Assembly (NCBI RefSeq): GCF_000599885.1
Contig: NZ_JFGT01000006.1
Span: 124,001 to 188,000 of the forward strand
Source of the DNA: Pantoea sp. IMH
GTDB lineage: Bacteria; Pseudomonadota; Gammaproteobacteria; Enterobacterales; Enterobacteriaceae
Direction: 5' to 3'
Length of the DNA stretch: 64,000 nucleotides
The position numbers were made by a program, and so were the translations under genes. Positions 24,275-34,886 of this stretch are shown here, one piece after another. Each line of letters opens with the position of its first letter. Positions within the stretch are counted from its first letter, which is position 1. The notes beneath the pieces are model-generated. The model saw only the letters and a list, made by a program, of their open reading frames with translations, was not told the DNA's origin and did not search any database.

Positions 24275-25948
24275 ATGACTGAATCTTTTGCTCAACTATT
24301 TGAAGAATCCCTAAAAACAATCGAAACCCGTCCGGGTTCCATCGTTCGCGGCGTTGTTGTCTCTATCGACAAAGACGTTGTGCTGGTAGATGCGGGTCTG
24401 AAATCTGAATCTGCAATTCCAGCAGAGCAGTTCAAAAACGCAGCCGGCGAGCTGGAAATCCAGGTGGGTGACGAAGTTGACGTTGCACTGGATGCAGTGG
24501 AAGACGGCTTCGGTGAGACTCTGCTGTCCCGTGAGAAAGCTAAACGTCACGAAGCTTGGATCACGCTGGAAAAAGCGTACGAAGACGCTGAAACCGTTAC
24601 CGGTGTTATCAACGGCAAAGTTAAAGGCGGCTTCACTGTTGAGCTGAACGGCATTCGTGCGTTCCTGCCAGGTTCACTGGTTGACGTACGTCCAGTGCGC
24701 GACACGCTGCACCTGGAAGGCAAAGAGCTTGAATTCAAAGTCATCAAGCTGGACCAGAAGCGCAACAACGTTGTGGTTTCACGTCGTGCTGTTATCGAAT
24801 CTGAGAACAGCGCAGAGCGCGATCAGCTGCTGGAAAACCTGCAGGAAGGCATGGAAGTTAAAGGTATCGTTAAGAACCTGACTGACTACGGTGCCTTCGT
24901 TGATCTGGGCGGCGTTGACGGCCTGCTGCACATCACTGATATGGCATGGAAACGCGTTAAGCATCCAAGCGAAATCGTGAATGTTGGTGATGAAATCAAC
25001 GTTAAAGTGCTGAAATTCGACCGCGAGCGCACCCGTGTTTCTCTGGGTCTGAAGCAGCTGGGCGAAGATCCATGGGTCGCAATTGCTAAGCGCTACCCAG
25101 AAGGCACTCGTCTGACTGGCCGTGTAACTAACCTGACCGACTACGGCTGCTTCGTTGAAATCGAAGAAGGCGTTGAAGGCCTGGTGCACGTTTCAGAAAT
25201 GGACTGGACCAACAAAAACATCCATCCGTCAAAAGTTGTTAACGTTGGCGATGTTGTTGAAGTTATGGTTCTGGACATCGACGAAGAACGTCGTCGTATC
25301 TCCCTGGGTCTGAAGCAGTGTAAATCTAACCCATGGCAGCAGTTTGCAGAAACCCACAACAAGGGCGACCGCGTTGAAGGTAAAATCAAGTCAATCACTG
25401 ACTTTGGTATCTTCATCGGCCTGGACGGCGGTATCGACGGCCTGGTTCACCTGTCTGACATCTCCTGGAACGCAACCGGAGAAGAAGCAGTTCGTGAATA
25501 TAAGAAAGGCGACGAAATCGCAGCCGTGGTTCTGCAGGTTGACGCAGAGCGCGAGCGTATCTCCCTGGGCGTTAAGCAGCTGGCAGAAGATCCGTTTAAC
25601 AACTACATCTCTCTGAACAAGAAAGGTGCTATTGTTAACGGTAAAGTGACCGCTGTTGATGCTAAAGGCGCTACTGTTGAACTGGCTGACGGCGTTGAAG
25701 GTTACCTGCGCGCTTCAGAAGCCTCTGTTGACCGCGTTGAAGATGCGACGCTGGTACTGAACGTAGGCGACGATGTTGAAGCTAAGTTCACCGGCGTTGA
25801 TCGTAAAAACCGCGTAGTTAGCCTGTCTGTACGTGCTAAAGATCAGGCAGACGAGAAAGAAGCCATCAATACTGTGAACGCTAAACAGGAAGAAGGTAAC
25901 TTCTCTAACGCTATGGCTGAAGCTTTCAAAGCAGCTAAAGGCGAGTAA
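24275..25948 (+). CDS. rpsA: 30S ribosomal protein S1
   Basis: The large RNA-binding ribosomal protein that unwinds and docks mRNA on the 30S subunit. It has 557 residues, as in E. coli. Six S1 (OB-fold) domains follow one another; the repeated pattern G-x-V-x-x-[IL]-[TV]-[DN]-[YF]-G-x-[FV] is visible, for example in [13 protein letters not shown] and [13 protein letters not shown]. The first two domains bind the ribosome through S2; the last four bind mRNA. Codon use is strongly biased, as expected for a highly expressed gene. ihfB follows after 85 bp. Confidence 0.99.
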   Translation: MTESFAQLFEESLKTIETRPGSIVRGVVVSIDKDVVLVDAGLKSESAIPAEQFKNAAGELEIQVGDEVDVALDAVEDGFGETLLSREKAKRHEAWITLEKAYEDAETVTGVINGKVKGGFTVELNGIRAFLPGSLVDVRPVRDTLHLEGKELEFKVIKLDQKRNNVVVSRRAVIESENSAERDQLLENLQEGMEVKGIVKNLTDYGAFVDLGGVDGLLHITDMAWKRVKHPSEIVNVGDEINVKVLKFDRERTRVSLGLKQLGEDPWVAIAKRYPEGTRLTGRVTNLTDYGCFVEIEEGVEGLVHVSEMDWTNKNIHPSKVVNVGDVVEVMVLDIDEERRRISLGLKQCKSNPWQQFAETHNKGDRVEGKIKSITDFGIFIGLDGGIDGLVHLSDISWNATGEEAVREYKKGDEIAAVVLQVDAERERISLGVKQLAEDPFNNYISLNKKGAIVNGKVTAVDAKGATVELADGVEGYLRASEASVDRVEDATLVLNVGDDVEAKFTGVDRKNRVVSLSVRAKDQADEKEAINTVNAKQEEGNFSNAMAEAFKAAKGE

Positions 25949-25958
25949 TAGCCACAGC

Positions 25959-25985
25959 CGCCGGGGTGGCGAAAGCCCCCTGGCG
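25959..25985 (+). other. Stem-loop between rpsA and ihfB
   Basis: CGCCGGGG (25959-25966) can pair with CCCCTGGCG (ending 25985) with one mismatch. There is no T-run, so read-through into ihfB is likely and the hairpin may instead protect the rpsA 3' end. Confidence 0.4.
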
Positions 25986-26033
25986 ATGCCGTTACTGTCA
26001 AAGTTTTTCCAGATGGAAATAACCGGAGGATTT

Positions 26034-26318
26034 ATGACCAAGTCAGAACTGATTGAAAGACTTGCTGGCCAGCACTCTCATATTCCGGCGAAAGTCGTTG
26101 AGGATGCGGTAAAAGAGATGCTTGAGCACATGGCGACCACATTGGCCCAGGGCGAACGCATTGAAATCCGGGGCTTCGGCAGTTTTTCTTTGCATTACCG
26201 TGCGCCTCGCACCGGTCGTAACCCGAAAACGGGTGACAAAGTGGAGTTGGAAGGCAAGTACGTTCCACACTTCAAGCCGGGTAAAGAGTTGCGCGATCGT
26301 GCAAATATCTACGGTTAA
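26034..26318 (+). CDS. ihfB: Integration host factor subunit beta
   Basis: One subunit of IHF, the nucleoid protein that bends DNA sharply at specific sites. It has 94 residues, as in E. coli. It belongs to the HU/IHF fold; the arm that intercalates with its conserved proline is in [18 protein letters not shown]. The ATG at 26034 has a strong GGAGGA ribosome-binding site; an in-frame upstream start at 25986 has none. It is downstream of rpsA and ends at a strong terminator. Confidence 0.98.
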   Translation: MTKSELIERLAGQHSHIPAKVVEDAVKEMLEHMATTLAQGERIEIRGFGSFSLHYRAPRTGRNPKTGDKVELEGKYVPHFKPGKELRDRANIYG

Positions 26319-26336
26319 GGCTGTGCATTACGCAAT

Positions 26337-26364
26337 AAAACGACGCTCCGGCGTCGTTTTTTTT
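26337..26364 (+). terminator. Strong terminator of ihfB
   Basis: AAAACGACGC and GCGTCGTTTT form a perfect 10-bp stem with a TCCG loop; Ts run from 26357 to 26364. Confidence 0.95.
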
Positions 26365-26582
26365 CGCCTTTTTTTCACGCTGCCCTTCAGGCGTCAGGCA
26401 CCAAACACCAGGCATCTGATTTCACCTCTTACCGCTTAAGAATTGCGGCTCCGCACACATAATTTTAAGACATCGCCTTCCTTACATAAAAAGTCTCCCT
26501 GCCTGTTCCAGACAATAATGACCGCCTGCTGCCAGCGGCAACGTTTAACGGCACACTCTTCGCAGAAATATGGAGAGCCGAT

Positions 26583-28847
26583 ATGCCTTACTCCCTTGTC
26601 CGCTTAGCGACCGCCGTTATCGCTGCGGCGCTGCCGTTGAATTATTTGCCTCAGCTACCCTCAGCGGAATCCTCTCTCTGGATAGCCTGTGCGGCGGTGA
26701 TATTACTGCTTGTAAGACATCAGGTGGCTCTGCATATGGCGGTTTTAATGCTGCTATTTCTCTGGTGCGTGGAAACAGGGCGGACGACGGAAAAGCAGAT
26801 CGCATTATTCTCTTCAGCGCCCTTCGTGGCGACGGTGAAAATCGTGCAGGTACTGCCTCAGACAGAAAGCGTAAGAGTACGCGTTATCAGCAGGGCAGGA
26901 ATGCCCATTTTTCCTCCGCTATTTGCCTTACTCAGTACCCGGAACCGGAGTGAACGCTTTTGTGGTGGTCAGCGCTGGCAGATGACACTCAAGGTGCGAC
27001 CGGTTCACGCACGACTGAATGAGGCTGGATTTGACGCACAGCGATTCGCGGTTGCAAACGCCACGCCGCTTACTGGCCGGATCACCGCGCCAGTCGTGAC
27101 TGATGCGGCGTGCGGCTGGCGGGATCGCCTAATCAGTAGCAATCACAAAAATTATCAACACCTGCCGTGGCAGGCGCTGATCTCAGCGCTGGCGTTTGGC
27201 GAACGTGGCGAGGTCAGCCGGGAAATAAACCAGCTACTACGCGAAACCGGTACGGCGCATCTGATGGCGATCTCGGGCATGCATACCGGCCTGGCTGCCA
27301 GTCTGGGCTGGCTTACCGCCCGGTTTTTGCAGCTTTTTTTCCCCGCACGTTTTATCGGTCACCGGTTTCCGGTGGCGTTTAGTCTGCTGTTAGCGCTGGT
27401 TTATGGCTGGCTTTCCGGCGGAAATCCACCTGCGATACGGGCGCTCGTGGCGCTGAGCACCTGGAGCGTGATACGGTTAAAAGGATGGTGCTGTACGCAC
27501 TGGCAGGTCTGGTGCCTTTGCATCGGCGCTATTCTTTTTTTTGATCCGCTTAGCGCGCTTTCAGACAGTCTCTGGCTTTCAGCAACGGCGGTGGCTGGCC
27601 TGCTTTTCTGGTTTCAGTGGTTTCCATTGCCGGGCCGGTTTATGCATAAAAAGCACTGGCTGATCCTGCGGCTCTTTCATCTCCAGCTCGGGCTGTTTCT
27701 GCTGCTGATGCCGGTACAGATGTTCATTTTCCACGGCATCAGCCTCACTGCGCTGGTGGCTAATATCTGGGCGGTGCCGGTGGTCACACTCCTCACTGTG
27801 CCTCTGATTTTTTGTGCCCTGTTTCTGAACGTTATCACGCCGGCAGGCCAGTTTATCTGGTGGTGTGTTGACCGCTCGCTGGCGCTGGTATTTATCCCGC
27901 TTGAAGCGCTCCCTGCCGGCTGGCTAAGCGTTAACCAACTTATTCCCGCGCTTAGCCTGCTGGCCTGGCTGGTGGTTATCGCCTGGCGTCTGGACTGGTA
28001 TCGGGCATCACCTGTCACGCTTACAGCGCTCTGCGCCTCTCTGATATGCTGGCGGATAAATTTTGTGCGGCCGGAATGGCGTCTGGATATGCTGGATGTG
28101 GGGCACGGGCTTGCCATCGTGATCTCCAGACAGGGCGAAGCGGTAATCTATGATACCGGTAATCGCTGGGAGGGCGGAGACGCAGCACGAAGCTATATTC
28201 TTCCCTGGCTGAACTGGCAGCGTCTGACCGTCAGACACCTGATCCTCAGCCACGGTCACCTGGATCACATAGGTGGGCTGGCAACCCTTCAGGCGGCGTT
28301 TCCTGATGCCATTATTCACAGCAGTGCGGGCACGCAGGCGCATCAGCCCTGTCTGCGCGGTCATCGCTGGCAGTGGCAGAATCTGACTTTTCAGGCCATC
28401 TGGCCCGAGCGTAGGGAGGCGCAAAGTGGCAATAATCAATCCTGTGTGGTTGTCGTCAGCGACGGACACCGGCGGGTGCTTCTGACGGGTGATATAGAAG
28501 CCCCGGCGGAACTGAAGCTGGTCAGGCGGTACAGGCATGAATTGCACGCCGGAATAGTGCAGGTCCCTCATCATGGAAGCGGAACTTCGTCAACGGCGCC
28601 TTTCCTCAGGGCCGTGGCGGGGCAGGTCGCGCTTGCCTCTGCCGCGCGTTACAGCCCCTGGCGGCTGCCTGCCTTAAGGGTGATCGCACGCTACAGAGAG
28701 AATCACTATAACTGGTATGACACGGCGGTTCATGGCCAGCTCAGTGTGAAATTTTATCAGCAAAACTGGCAGGTTACTGGCATGAGGACGCAAATAATGC
28801 CCAGATGGTACCATCAGTGGTTTGGCGTACCACCTGATTCCAGGTAG
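26583..28847 (+). CDS. ycaI: ComEC/Rec2-family inner-membrane DNA uptake protein
   Basis: A polytopic membrane protein of the ComEC family, the channel for single-stranded DNA in competent bacteria. It has 754 residues, the same as E. coli YcaI (ComEC). Early hydrophobic segments are followed by a DUF4131-type OB region, a Competence domain with many helices (about 190-490) and a C-terminal metallo-beta-lactamase domain with HGHLDH (His557, His559, Asp561, His562). It is intact. The conserved C-terminus RWYHQWFGVP is present. It lies 264 bp after ihfB, beyond a terminator, and 34 bp before msbA. Confidence 0.94.
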   Translation: MPYSLVRLATAVIAAALPLNYLPQLPSAESSLWIACAAVILLLVRHQVALHMAVLMLLFLWCVETGRTTEKQIALFSSAPFVATVKIVQVLPQTESVRVRVISRAGMPIFPPLFALLSTRNRSERFCGGQRWQMTLKVRPVHARLNEAGFDAQRFAVANATPLTGRITAPVVTDAACGWRDRLISSNHKNYQHLPWQALISALAFGERGEVSREINQLLRETGTAHLMAISGMHTGLAASLGWLTARFLQLFFPARFIGHRFPVAFSLLLALVYGWLSGGNPPAIRALVALSTWSVIRLKGWCCTHWQVWCLCIGAILFFDPLSALSDSLWLSATAVAGLLFWFQWFPLPGRFMHKKHWLILRLFHLQLGLFLLLMPVQMFIFHGISLTALVANIWAVPVVTLLTVPLIFCALFLNVITPAGQFIWWCVDRSLALVFIPLEALPAGWLSVNQLIPALSLLAWLVVIAWRLDWYRASPVTLTALCASLICWRINFVRPEWRLDMLDVGHGLAIVISRQGEAVIYDTGNRWEGGDAARSYILPWLNWQRLTVRHLILSHGHLDHIGGLATLQAAFPDAIIHSSAGTQAHQPCLRGHRWQWQNLTFQAIWPERREAQSGNNQSCVVVVSDGHRRVLLTGDIEAPAELKLVRRYRHELHAGIVQVPHHGSGTSSTAPFLRAVAGQVALASAARYSPWRLPALRVIARYRENHYNWYDTAVHGQLSVKFYQQNWQVTGMRTQIMPRWYHQWFGVPPDSR

Positions 28848-28881
28848 AATAAGCGGCTATTTCATTCAACGCTGGTAAATA

Positions 28882-30630
28882 ATGAATCAGGATAAAGATC
28901 TCTCCACCTGGCAGACATTCCGCCGACTCTGGCCGATGATAGCGCCATTCAGAACGGGTCTGATTGTGGCAGCGGTAGCGCTGGTACTGAACGCGGCGGG
29001 TGATACCTTCATGCTGTCCCTGCTGAAACCACTGCTTGATGAAGGGTTTGGCAACGCGAACTCTTCGGTACTGGTGTGGATGCCGCTGGCCGTTATCGGC
29101 CTGATGCTGCTCCGTGGCGTGACCAGCTATATTTCCAGTTATTGCATATCCTGGGTTTCAGGAAACGTGGTAATGGGTATGCGTCGTCGGTTGTTCAGCC
29201 ATATGATGGGCATGCCGGTGTCCTTCTTCGATCAGCAGTCGACCGGGACGCTACTTTCTCGTATCACTTATGATTCTGAACAGGTTGCCTCTTCCTCTTC
29301 CAGCGCGCTGGTCACGGTAGTGCGCGAAGGCGCTTCTATCATCGGCCTGTTTATCATGATGTTCTATTACAGCTGGCAGCTGTCGCTGATTCTGATTGTG
29401 CTGGCCCCCATCGTCTCCTTTGCTATTCGTCTGGTATCGAAGCGTTTTCGAAATATCAGCAAGAACATGCAGAACACGATGGGCCACGTCACCACCAGCG
29501 CCGAGCAGATGCTGAAAGGGCACAAAGAAGTGCTGATTTTTGGTGGTCAGGACGTGGAAAGCGAGCGCTTCAGCCGCGTCAGCAACCGTATGCGCCAGCA
29601 GGGAATGAAGCTGGTTTCCGCCTCCTCCATTTCCGATCCTATTATTCAGCTGATTGCCTCTCTGGCGCTGGCATTCGTGCTGTTTGCCGCCAGCTTCCCG
29701 AGCGTGATGGAAACTTTAACCGCCGGTACCATCACCGTGGTCTTCTCGGCAATGATTGCATTGATGCGTCCGCTCAAATCTCTCACTAACGTCAATGCGC
29801 AGTTCCAGCGCGGGATGGCAGCCTGTCAGACGCTGTTCTCTATTCTGGACAGCGAGCAGGAAGTGGACACGGGCACCCGCGTGATTGAACGTGCGAAGGG
29901 CGATATTGAATTTCGTAACGTGACCTTTACCTATCCAGGGCGAGAAAAACCTGCGCTACACAATATTAATCTGTCGATTCCGCAGGGTAAAACCGTTGCG
30001 CTGGTAGGACGTTCCGGGTCGGGCAAATCGACCATTGCCAGCCTGATGACCCGTTTTTATGATATCCAGCAGGGCGAGATCCTGATGGATGGGCATGATT
30101 TGCGGGAATATACGCTCCGCTCCCTGCGTAATCAGGTTGCGCTGGTTTCGCAAAATGTCCATCTCTTCAACGATACCGTTGCTAACAACATCGCCTATGC
30201 GCGTAGTGAGCAGTATAGCCGCGAAGATATTGAGAAAGCGGCCGAAATGGCTCATGCAATGGATTTCATCAGCAAGATGGATAACGGGCTGGATACGATG
30301 ATCGGGGAAAATGGCGTGCTGCTTTCTGGCGGCCAGCGTCAGCGTATCGCGATCGCCCGTGCGCTGCTGCGTGACTGCCCGATACTGATCCTTGATGAAG
30401 CAACCTCCGCACTGGATACAGAATCTGAGCGGGCCATTCAGTCCGCGCTGGATGAGCTTCAGAAAAACCGGACCTCGCTGGTGATTGCTCACCGCCTCTC
30501 AACCATTGAAAAAGCGGATGAGATTGTGGTGGTGGAAGATGGCCACATCGTTGAACGTGGCAACCACAATGATCTGCTGGCACAGCAGGGCGCCTACGCG
30601 CAGCTGCATAAAATGCAGTTTGGCCAATGA
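28882..30630 (+). CDS. msbA: Lipid A export ATP-binding/permease protein MsbA
   Basis: An essential homodimeric ABC flippase that moves core-lipid A across the inner membrane. It has 582 residues, as in E. coli. Six membrane helices occupy residues 1-320. The ATPase domain has Walker [10 protein letters not shown] (Lys382), signature LSGGQ and Walker [13 protein letters not shown]. It overlaps lpxK (ATGA), the next lipid A gene, so the two are coupled. Confidence 0.98.
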   Translation: MNQDKDLSTWQTFRRLWPMIAPFRTGLIVAAVALVLNAAGDTFMLSLLKPLLDEGFGNANSSVLVWMPLAVIGLMLLRGVTSYISSYCISWVSGNVVMGMRRRLFSHMMGMPVSFFDQQSTGTLLSRITYDSEQVASSSSSALVTVVREGASIIGLFIMMFYYSWQLSLILIVLAPIVSFAIRLVSKRFRNISKNMQNTMGHVTTSAEQMLKGHKEVLIFGGQDVESERFSRVSNRMRQQGMKLVSASSISDPIIQLIASLALAFVLFAASFPSVMETLTAGTITVVFSAMIALMRPLKSLTNVNAQFQRGMAACQTLFSILDSEQEVDTGTRVIERAKGDIEFRNVTFTYPGREKPALHNINLSIPQGKTVALVGRSGSGKSTIASLMTRFYDIQQGEILMDGHDLREYTLRSLRNQVALVSQNVHLFNDTVANNIAYARSEQYSREDIEKAAEMAHAMDFISKMDNGLDTMIGENGVLLSGGQRQRIAIARALLRDCPILILDEATSALDTESERAIQSALDELQKNRTSLVIAHRLSTIEKADEIVVVEDGHIVERGNHNDLLAQQGAYAQLHKMQFGQ

Positions 30631-31637
30631 TCGAACGCCTATGGAGTGGCCGCTCGCCGCTTTATCTGCTGCTGTTACCCCTGAGCTGGTTGTATGGGGC
30701 GGTCAGTAATCTGATCCGTCTCAGCTACCGGTGGGGCTGGCGTAAGGTATGGCGCTCGCCGCTACCGGTTGTGGTGGTGGGAAACCTTACCGCAGGCGGT
30801 AACGGCAAAACGCCGGTTGTCATCTGGCTGGTGGAAGCGCTCCAGCGGCGCGGCTACCGGCCAGGCGTTGTTTCCCGGGGCTACGGCGGACGGGCAGATC
30901 GCTACCCGCTGGTACTGGATATGAAAACCACGCCACGCCAGGCGGGTGACGAACCGGTACTGATATATCAGCGGACTGGCGCACCCGTCGCCGTTTCTCC
31001 TGTCAGGGCGGATGCCGTCAGAGCATTGGTGGAGAAGGGCGGCATTGATCTGATCATTACAGACGACGGATTGCAGCACTATGCGCTCGCCAGGGACATT
31101 GAGATTGTGGTGGTGGATGGCGTACGCCGGTTCGGTAACGGCTGGTGGCTGCCGGCCGGGCCAATGCGCGAGCGGGCTTCGAGACTGACAAGCGTTGATG
31201 CTGTTATCGCCAATGGCGGCGTCGCCGTCGGTGAGGAGCTGCCGATGCAACTGGTACCGGGACTGGCTGTTAATCTTAAAACGGGAGAACGCCGGGCGGC
31301 CAGCACGCTTAAGAATGTCGTAGCGATGGCCGGAATAGGTCACCCTCCGCGTTTTTTCACGACGCTCGCACAGTCAGGTGTCAGGCTGGTCAGAGAAATC
31401 CCTTTTGCCGATCATCAGAGCTACAGCGAAGCCCAGCTTGCCGGCCTGTCTGGTCCGGGCGAAACGCTATTGATGACCGAAAAAGATGCGGTTAAAGCAC
31501 GTCACTTTGCGCGGGAAAACTGGTGGTATCTGCCTGTTGAGGCGGTTCTTCCTGAAACAGGTGCTCAGGCCTTGCTCGATCGTATTACTTCGCTGGTTTC
31601 CCAACCGCCGCCTGAGCGCGCAGAAGAAACGCGCTAA
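30627..31637 (+). CDS. lpxK: Tetraacyldisaccharide 4'-kinase LpxK
   Basis: Phosphorylates the 4' position of the lipid A disaccharide to give lipid IVA, at the inner face of the inner membrane. It has 336 residues. An N-terminal hydrophobic anchor (about 10-35, [17 protein letters not shown]) is followed by the P-loop [12 protein letters not shown] and the catalytic segment [12 protein letters not shown]. Its ATG overlaps the msbA stop codon. A short gap with a good RBS leads to ycaQ. Confidence 0.97.
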   Translation: MIERLWSGRSPLYLLLLPLSWLYGAVSNLIRLSYRWGWRKVWRSPLPVVVVGNLTAGGNGKTPVVIWLVEALQRRGYRPGVVSRGYGGRADRYPLVLDMKTTPRQAGDEPVLIYQRTGAPVAVSPVRADAVRALVEKGGIDLIITDDGLQHYALARDIEIVVVDGVRRFGNGWWLPAGPMRERASRLTSVDAVIANGGVAVGEELPMQLVPGLAVNLKTGERRAASTLKNVVAMAGIGHPPRFFTTLAQSGVRLVREIPFADHQSYSEAQLAGLSGPGETLLMTEKDAVKARHFARENWWYLPVEAVLPETGAQALLDRITSLVSQPPPERAEETR

Positions 31638-31668
31638 ACTGAGAGCATCTTCCTTAAAAAGGTGCCTC

Positions 31669-32886
31669 ATGGCTTTATCTCAACTTTCACTGAAGCAGGC
31701 CCGCCATCTTCATCTGGCAGCTCAGGGATTGCTGCGCCCGCCAAAACGCAAAGCACAATTTGCGGATATGCTCGCCACGCTTCGCCAGATGTCGCTGTTG
31801 CAGATTGATACTATCCATGTTGTGGCCCGTAGCCCTTATCTGGTGCTGTTCAGCCGCCTTGGTGATTATCCAGCAGGCTGGCTGGAGCAGGCGCTCTCAG
31901 AGAAAAAATTGTTTGAATACTGGGCACATGAAGCCTGCTTTATTCCTGTAGAAGATTACCCCTTACTGCGCCACCGAATGCTTAATCCTCAGCGTCTGGG
32001 CTGGAAATATAATGCTGCCTGGATGCAAACCTGGCAGTCAGATATTGCGGCGCTTCTCAGGCATATTGAGCAGTATGGTCCGGTCCGCTCTGCCGATTTC
32101 AAGGCACCTGCCGGACAGAAGCCGGGCTGGTGGGCCTGGAAACCGCACAAACGGCATCTGGAGAATCTGTTCTCCGCGGGTGAACTGATGGTGACGGAGC
32201 GGCGTAATTTTCAGCGGGTCTACGATCTTCGCCAGCGCGTGTTACCAGAATGGGATGACTCGCGTCATGCGCTGACCGAAGAGGATGCGGTAAAGCAGAT
32301 GCTGCGAAACAGCGCGCAGAGTCTCGGCCTGTTTCGCGCGACCTGGCTGGCCGATTATTACCGGCTTAAGCGGGCTCCGGTCAGGGAGAGCGTCGCGGAC
32401 TGGCTTGAGAGCGGAGAAGTCGTTGCCACAGAGGTGGAAACACTGGGCAAATGCTACCTGCATCGCTCCCTGCTTCCGCTTCTTGATAAGATCCCTGCAG
32501 CCACGCATACGGCGATCCTTTCGCCGTTCGATCCTGTTGTATGGGATCGAAAGCGGGCGCTGGAGCTGTTCAGTTTCGATTATCGGCTGGAATGCTACAC
32601 GCCGGAAGCAAAGCGGCAGTATGGCTATTTTGTGCTGCCACTGTTGCACAACGGCGCACTGAAGGGCCGGCTGGATGCCAGAATGCTGCGCCGGGAAAAG
32701 GTGCTGCAAATCAGGCAAATCTGGCTTGAGCCAGGCGTGCGGCTAAGCCAGCGCATGAGTTCGGATGTGAAGCTGGCGCTGAGCCGGTTTGCCCGCTGGC
32801 AGGGCGCTGAAAGTATCATCATAGATAAACAGCCCGCTGAACTGGCGGCAGTATGGCAAAATGGCTGGTTCGTTCAGGCGGGTTAG
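31669..32886 (+). CDS. ycaQ: YcaQ family DNA glycosylase (crosslink repair)
   Basis: A winged-helix protein (HTH_42 family) that in E. coli unhooks DNA interstrand crosslinks by removing the alkylated base. It has 405 residues (410 in E. coli). The catalytic Q-x-D motif is present as LLQIDTI near residue 40, next to VVARSPYLVLFSRLG. C-terminal segments RNFQRVYDLR and LSPFDPVVWDRKRALELF are also conserved. The ATG at 31669 has AAGGTG upstream; the frame extends further up into lpxK without conservation. It is part of the msbA-lpxK-ycaQ-ycaR-kdsB run. Confidence 0.94.
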   Translation: MALSQLSLKQARHLHLAAQGLLRPPKRKAQFADMLATLRQMSLLQIDTIHVVARSPYLVLFSRLGDYPAGWLEQALSEKKLFEYWAHEACFIPVEDYPLLRHRMLNPQRLGWKYNAAWMQTWQSDIAALLRHIEQYGPVRSADFKAPAGQKPGWWAWKPHKRHLENLFSAGELMVTERRNFQRVYDLRQRVLPEWDDSRHALTEEDAVKQMLRNSAQSLGLFRATWLADYYRLKRAPVRESVADWLESGEVVATEVETLGKCYLHRSLLPLLDKIPAATHTAILSPFDPVVWDRKRALELFSFDYRLECYTPEAKRQYGYFVLPLLHNGALKGRLDARMLRREKVLQIRQIWLEPGVRLSQRMSSDVKLALSRFARWQGAESIIIDKQPAELAAVWQNGWFVQAG

Positions 32887-32949
32887 CGGCTCCCGCCTGA
32901 GCTATGATATTCTACCGTTCTGTCTGTCCGGGTCCACCAGGGAGAAACC

Positions 32950-33132
32950 ATGGATCATCGTCTACTCGAAATCGTTGCTTGTCCTGTTTGCCACGGCAAA
33001 CTCTATTACATCAAAGATCAGCAGGAGCTTATCTGCAAACCTGACGGCCTGGCCTGGCCCGTTCGCGATGGCATCCCGGTATTGCTGGAGACGGAATCCC
33101 GCGCCCTGACGCTGGAAGAGAGCCATCCATGA
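32950..33132 (+). CDS. ycaR: YcaR, Trm112-like small zinc-ribbon protein
   Basis: A 60-residue protein of the Trm112/UPF0434 family. It has one CPVC pair and a distal cysteine (Cys34) and a typical [11 protein letters not shown]-terminal pattern. Its function in enterobacteria is unknown. It has a GGAG ribosome-binding site upstream. Its stop overlaps the kdsB ATG (ATGA), which suggests a link to KdsB or to the translation of kdsB. Confidence 0.93.
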   Translation: MDHRLLEIVACPVCHGKLYYIKDQQELICKPDGLAWPVRDGIPVLLETESRALTLEESHP

Positions 33133-33875
33133 GTTTTGTTGCCATTATCCCTGCACGCTTTGCTTCCACACGCCTGCCAGGGAAACCGCTGATTGATATC
33201 CACGGTAAGCCGATGGCCGTTCATGTGATGGAAAGGGCGCTGGAGTCGGGTGCCGATCGTGTAATCGTGGCGACCGATAACCAACAAGTGGCTGACGCGG
33301 TCAGCGCTGCCGATGGTGAAGTTTGCATGACCCGCGCCGATCATCAGTCGGGGACGGAGCGACTGGCTGAGGTCATCGATCGCTATCAGTTCGCGGATGA
33401 GACCATCATCGTCAACGTTCAGGGCGACGAACCGATGATCCCACCGGTCATCGTGCGTCAGGTGGCAGAAAACCTGGCGAAAAGCGAGGCGGGCATGGCC
33501 ACACTGGCGGTACCGATCACTACAGCGGAAGAAGCATTTAACCCTAATGCCGTCAAAGTGGTCAGAGATGCACAAGGCTATGCGCTCTATTTTTCCCGGG
33601 CAGCCATCCCCTGGGATCGTGAACGGTTTGCGATCTCCCGTGACACCATCGGTGAGACTTTTTTGCGTCATATTGGCATCTACGGTTACCGGGCGGGATT
33701 TATTCGCCGCTACGTCAGCTGGGAGCCGAGTCCGCTGGAGCATATTGAACTGCTTGAGCAGCTCAGAGTGCTCTGGTATGGCGAAAAAATCCACGTAGAT
33801 GTTGCCAGAGCGATCCCCAGCGTGGGCGTTGATACTCAGGAAGATCTTGAGCGTGTCCGCGCCGCGATGAAGTAG
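33129..33875 (+). CDS. kdsB: CMP-Kdo synthetase (3-deoxy-manno-octulosonate cytidylyltransferase)
   Basis: Activates Kdo with CTP for addition to lipid A in the cytoplasm. It has 248 residues. The N-terminal nucleotide-binding motif [16 protein letters not shown], the acidic metal-binding QGDEP and the C-terminal [13 protein letters not shown] are typical. Together with msbA and lpxK it makes this a lipopolysaccharide-supply cluster. It ends at an intrinsic terminator. Confidence 0.98.
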   Translation: MSFVAIIPARFASTRLPGKPLIDIHGKPMAVHVMERALESGADRVIVATDNQQVADAVSAADGEVCMTRADHQSGTERLAEVIDRYQFADETIIVNVQGDEPMIPPVIVRQVAENLAKSEAGMATLAVPITTAEEAFNPNAVKVVRDAQGYALYFSRAAIPWDRERFAISRDTIGETFLRHIGIYGYRAGFIRRYVSWEPSPLEHIELLEQLRVLWYGEKIHVDVARAIPSVGVDTQEDLERVRAAMK

Positions 33876-33883
33876 GTCCTCTT

Positions 33884-33914
33884 CAGGGACATTTTTTGTC
33901 CCTGTTTCATTTTT
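33884..33914 (+). terminator. Terminator of kdsB operon
   Basis: CAGGGAC and GTCCCTG form a perfect 7-bp stem with a seven-base loop, followed by TTTCATTTTT. It starts 9 bases past the kdsB stop. Confidence 0.85.
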
Positions 33915-33992
33915 CTTATTCAACCTTGATCTGACTCGCGGTAAAACCTGCCCTTCGGTCCATTATTATCTGAGGCGATAAAGGAGGAGGAG

Positions 33993-34886
33993 ATGGAACA
34001 ACTTCAGTCGGAATTATCACTGGTGCTTGGCGAACCGCTGAGCCGCCTTGAATGCATCAGCGAGCAGCCTTACGCCAGTCTCTATTCCCTCTATGATGGG
34101 AACGGACATGCGATGCCCGTAGTGGCAAAGTATTTCAGTGTCAGAGGCATGGCCGCTCAGGAAGCATTCAAAATCTCAATGCTGGCACGCGATAGCGCTG
34201 TCCGTCTGCCTTCCGTCTATGGTCTGGTAATTAGCCAGCTGCCCCCGCAGCACGAGGTCTTACTGATTGAACGCATGGGCGGCATCCCGGTTGAAGCCCC
34301 ATCCAGAACGCCTGCACAGTGGCTGAAGTTACAGGATCAAATCGTCGACGCGCTGCTGGGATGGCACCGGCTGGAGAGTCATGGTCTGGTCGGCACCGTG
34401 GACAGCACGCAGGAAAATCACTGGCCAGCCTGGTATGCGCAAAAAGTGGAAGTGCTCTGGTCAACGCTGGGCTTTATGCGCCCAGACATCCTCGCCATGG
34501 ACGACCGTCGCGTGCTTTATCGTAGCAGGGAAAACCTGGGCAATTTATTGGCTGACTTTAACGATCCCTGCGTGCTTGTTCACGGCAATTTAACCCTGGG
34601 CAGCCTGCATAAATCTGCCCGGAGCGATGACCTTTTGGGGGTGATCGATCCGGGCATCATTCTCTGGGCGCCGCGCGAATATGAGCTGTTCCGTCTCTCT
34701 GAGCCGGGACAGGCCGAAGCGCTGCTATATCACTACCTGAAGCGGGCGCCGGTAGCCGACGGTTTCGTGGCGCGGCGCTGGCTTTACCTGATGTGGGATC
34801 AGATCGACAGGCTGATTAACGGCGGCCAGTTCGATCAGGTTCGTTTCCGCACGGCGGCGCAGTCATTACTTCCCTGGCTCTGTTGA
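33993..34886 (+). CDS. ycbJ: YcbJ, aminoglycoside phosphotransferase-fold protein
   Basis: A protein of unknown substrate with the kinase-like APH/choline kinase fold. It has 297 residues and matches E. coli YcbJ end to end. The kinase-like motifs are atypical: VLVHGNLTLGSL stands in place of the HGDxxxxN loop and GVIDPGIILW in place of the DFG-type metal site. Activity is therefore uncertain. GGAGGAG precedes the ATG. Its 3' end overlaps the convergent elyC by 21 bases, so the two share the termination region. Confidence 0.9.
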   Translation: MEQLQSELSLVLGEPLSRLECISEQPYASLYSLYDGNGHAMPVVAKYFSVRGMAAQEAFKISMLARDSAVRLPSVYGLVISQLPPQHEVLLIERMGGIPVEAPSRTPAQWLKLQDQIVDALLGWHRLESHGLVGTVDSTQENHWPAWYAQKVEVLWSTLGFMRPDILAMDDRRVLYRSRENLGNLLADFNDPCVLVHGNLTLGSLHKSARSDDLLGVIDPGIILWAPREYELFRLSEPGQAEALLYHYLKRAPVADGFVARRWLYLMWDQIDRLINGGQFDQVRFRTAAQSLLPWLC